Shown piece after piece: positions 14,050 to 15,739 of a stretch of 15,739 bases of DNA. Both the position numbers and the translations under genes were made by a program. Source of the DNA: UBA10427 sp003500135 (GTDB lineage: Bacteria; Bacteroidota; Bacteroidia; Cytophagales; Cyclobacteriaceae); assembly GCA_963966275.1 (NCBI GenBank), contig CAWZYQ010000088.1:1-15739 (forward strand). The letters run 5' to 3'. The first letter of the stretch is position 1; every line of letters starts with the position of its first letter. The notes beneath the pieces are model-generated. The model did no database searches. It was not told the DNA's origin and saw only the letters and a program-made list of their open reading frames with translations.

Positions 14050-15396
14050 TTATAAATCCGGCTCCCAGCCTTTTTCGTATTCCCGCTTCCACATGGCCAT
14101 AGCCTCGACATTGTTAAGCACCTTACCGGTTTTGTGGTCCACCTCAAGACTTTCACCTAAAAACTGTGAGATATTACCCAGGTGGCACAAATGAGTGGAG
14201 ATGCTGGCATCGTCAATTGGGGAATTTAAGGCTGCGTTGTTCTTTATTGCCTCAGAAAAATTCTGCAAATGTTTTACCGTTAAAAGATCAAAGCCGGTAG
14301 TATCACTGGTTGAAGATGATGTTCCCGAATTAACCTCACTTTCGTATTTCAAAAGTTTTCCTTTGAGATCATACAGTTCATAACCATCCCGGTCGAGTAT
14401 GATAGTACCTTCAGTGCCGTGAATGATTGCTCCGCGACCTCTTTCATAAAGTCCTATACCGTTGCAACTTTTACCTTCCCAGGTGATCATTTTTCCGCCG
14501 TCAAACTCAAAATTGGCATTTTGTGTATCGAAAAACTCCCAGTCATCACCTTTGAAATGCAATCTTCCGCCATTTGAAGATACTTTTTTGGGTAAATCGA
14601 CATTCAATGCCCAGCGACAAATGTCTATTTCATGCGTACCATTATTGTGGATCTCACCGGTGCCCCAGGCTTTAAACCAGTGCCAATTGTAGGGGTGTAC
14701 ATTATCCCGATACGGTTCTCGCGGTGCAGGACCCTGCCACAATTCCCAATCCAGATAGTCAGGAACCGGAACTTGCTTTCCATTTCCGATAGGTCCGCGG
14801 GTATTGGCATACCAGGCTTTACCGTAATAGGCTTCCCCGATTATGCCATTTCGAATATCTTCAACTGCCTTTTTCGAAGTAACTGAAGATCTCTGCTGAT
14901 TGCCCATCTGGCATACTTTACCATACTTTTGGTATGCCTTGACCAAAAGTTCATTTTCAAAAAGGTTATGACTACAGGGCTTTTCAACATACACATGTTT
15001 CCCCGCTTTCATTGCCATGATGGCCATTGGTGCATGCCAGTGTTCGGGTGTTGCTATCATAACGGCATCCACCTCTTTGTTCTCCAGAATTTCCCTGAAA
15101 TCGCGAACGCCCTCAGATTTATATCCCAATTTTTCGTTCGCATAGTCCATAAAGGATTTCATGCGGTTGGCATCGACATCACAGGCATGACTGACATGGA
15201 GTTTTCCGGTCAGACCGGCAGCTTTGGCGAGGGCGTAGGATCTTCCGCCAAGTCCGATTATGGCAATTTGTAGGTTTTCATTGGGCGATTGGGCAAAAAC
15301 CTGACCTGAGGACCATAAATAAGCAGCTCCTGCAGTTCCTAATACGCTTTTTTTAATAAATTCTCGTCGTTCTTTTGAAATTTTAGGCATAGTCAT
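14050..15396 (-). CDS. Tat-exported Gfo/Idh/MocA-family oxidoreductase
   Basis: A 448-residue protein with a twin-arginine signal (RREFIK at residues 10-15, then a hydrophobic segment and a VFAQ cleavage region), so it should be folded with its cofactor and exported to the periplasm. A Rossmann domain follows: IAIIGLGGRSYALA (dinucleotide loop), HACDVDANR, and HVYVEKPCSHN carrying the family EKP motif. The C-terminal domain contains GTGEIHNNGTHEIDICRWAL, where the His and Asp belong to the usual substrate-site motif. Exported members in Bacteroidota usually act on sugars, polyols or their derivatives; the NAD-dependent glycosidase family GH109 is a related alternative. It directly abuts the stop of the upstream gene (15397) and ends before a strong terminator, so the two are co-transcribed. 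The specific substrate is not evident. Confidence 0.87.
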   Translation of the reverse strand: MTMPKISKERREFIKKSVLGTAGAAYLWSSGQVFAQSPNENLQIAIIGLGGRSYALAKAAGLTGKLHVSHACDVDANRMKSFMDYANEKLGYKSEGVRDFREILENKEVDAVMIATPEHWHAPMAIMAMKAGKHVYVEKPCSHNLFENELLVKAYQKYGKVCQMGNQQRSSVTSKKAVEDIRNGIIGEAYYGKAWYANTRGPIGNGKQVPVPDYLDWELWQGPAPREPYRDNVHPYNWHWFKAWGTGEIHNNGTHEIDICRWALNVDLPKKVSSNGGRLHFKGDDWEFFDTQNANFEFDGGKMITWEGKSCNGIGLYERGRGAIIHGTEGTIILDRDGYELYDLKGKLLKYESEVNSGTSSSTSDTTGFDLLTVKHLQNFSEAIKNNAALNSPIDDASISTHLCHLGNISQFLGESLEVDHKTGKVLNNVEAMAMWKREYEKGWEPDL

Positions 15397-15739
15397 TTAC
15401 ATGTTTAGTTCCGGGTAATCACTCCAATGTTTTACTTCACCGTCATAAAGTGCATCCAGTGAAATCTGAACACATTTAGCAGCTACAGCCCCTGACTTAA
15501 CAGAGGAAATAGGTTCTTCCTGATATACAACTGACTCATAAAAGTCGTTTAAAGCCTCTATGGTCGGGTCTTTGTCAGCTCCTAATATGGGCACGCCTTT
15601 TCCTTCCTGCCATGTTTTAAGAGTAGCTCCCGACACACCATCTACAATTCCTTTTTCCACATCTGTCAGGCTTTCCGTAAATATTTCTCCTTTATCAAAC
15701 CTCAGGACGATCGTAGCTTTTCTGGCTAATATTTTCATT
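15397..15739 (-). CDS. C-terminal part of a probable second Gfo/Idh/MocA-family protein (runs off window)
   Basis: The reading frame is open from the right edge to a TAA at 15397-15399. The Met at 15738 is probably internal because the fragment begins in the middle of a beta-rich domain (KATIVLRFDKGE). The visible ~113 residues end with a helix, PTIEALNDFYESV, then EEPISSVKSGAVAAKCVQISLDALY. This fits the last helix and loop of Gfo/Idh/MocA C-terminal domains, where a family-typical residue run of that form follows the dehydrogenase sheet. No N-terminal Rossmann motif can be seen because it lies outside the window. The stop lies immediately before the start of the Tat-exported family member, indicating one transcription unit. 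The assignment is by fold-like pattern and context, with moderate certainty. Confidence 0.6.
   Translation of the reverse strand, partial: MKILARKATIVLRFDKGEIFTESLTDVEKGIVDGVSGATLKTWQEGKGVPILGADKDPTIEALNDFYESVVYQEEPISSVKSGAVAAKCVQISLDALYDGEVKHWSDYPELNM

Overview
The window looks like a chromosomal segment of a Bacteroidota bacterium, probably a cytophagal or saprospiral lineage, though rank below phylum is a guess. The reasons are moderate GC, a TAnnTTTG-type promoter element, a large Oar-like TonB-dependent receptor, scant use of Shine-Dalgarno sequences, and tightly packed operons. No tRNA, rRNA, insertion sequence, CRISPR array or integrase is visible.

Region 1 (1-402): the N-terminal end of a minus-strand gene with a signal peptide, tentatively a PagL-like acyloxyacyl hydrolase. 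A 150 bp divergent promoter region follows.

Region 2 (403-8637, plus strand): a seven-gene unit with almost no spacing. It holds a divergent DUF2064/TIGR04282-type transferase, a TonB-dependent receptor, a YnjB-like substrate-binding lipoprotein, two separate YnjC-like permease halves, a YnjD-like ATPase and a radical SAM protein with a second cysteine-rich C-terminal region. From the receptor onward, genes either lie 0-2 nt apart or overlap by 4-11 nt. A complete outer-to-inner membrane import path is therefore coupled to a radical SAM enzyme and a nucleotidyl/glycosyl-transferase-like protein. This is the best candidate for an undescribed system. The substrate cannot be read from the sequence.

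Region 3 (8639-13844, minus strand, convergent with region 2 with a 1 nt gap): a five-gene envelope glycolipid operon. In transcription order it encodes an ArnT-like GT39 membrane glycosyltransferase, a GtrB/ArnC/Dpm1-like polyprenyl-phosphate glycosyltransferase, an LPG_synthase_TM (UPF0104) membrane protein, a PAP2 phosphatase and a UDP-glucuronate 4-epimerase-like SDR. It starts from a consensus-like TATATTTG promoter. The GT39 gene appears to carry a one-base frameshift that replaces its last ~33 residues; restoring the frame brings its stop to within 6 nt of the next gene.

Region 4 (13989-15739, minus strand): a clear intrinsic terminator, a Tat-exported Gfo/Idh/MocA-family protein, and the C-terminal end of an upstream gene, probably a second Gfo/Idh/MocA protein. 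These two genes abut and look co-transcribed.
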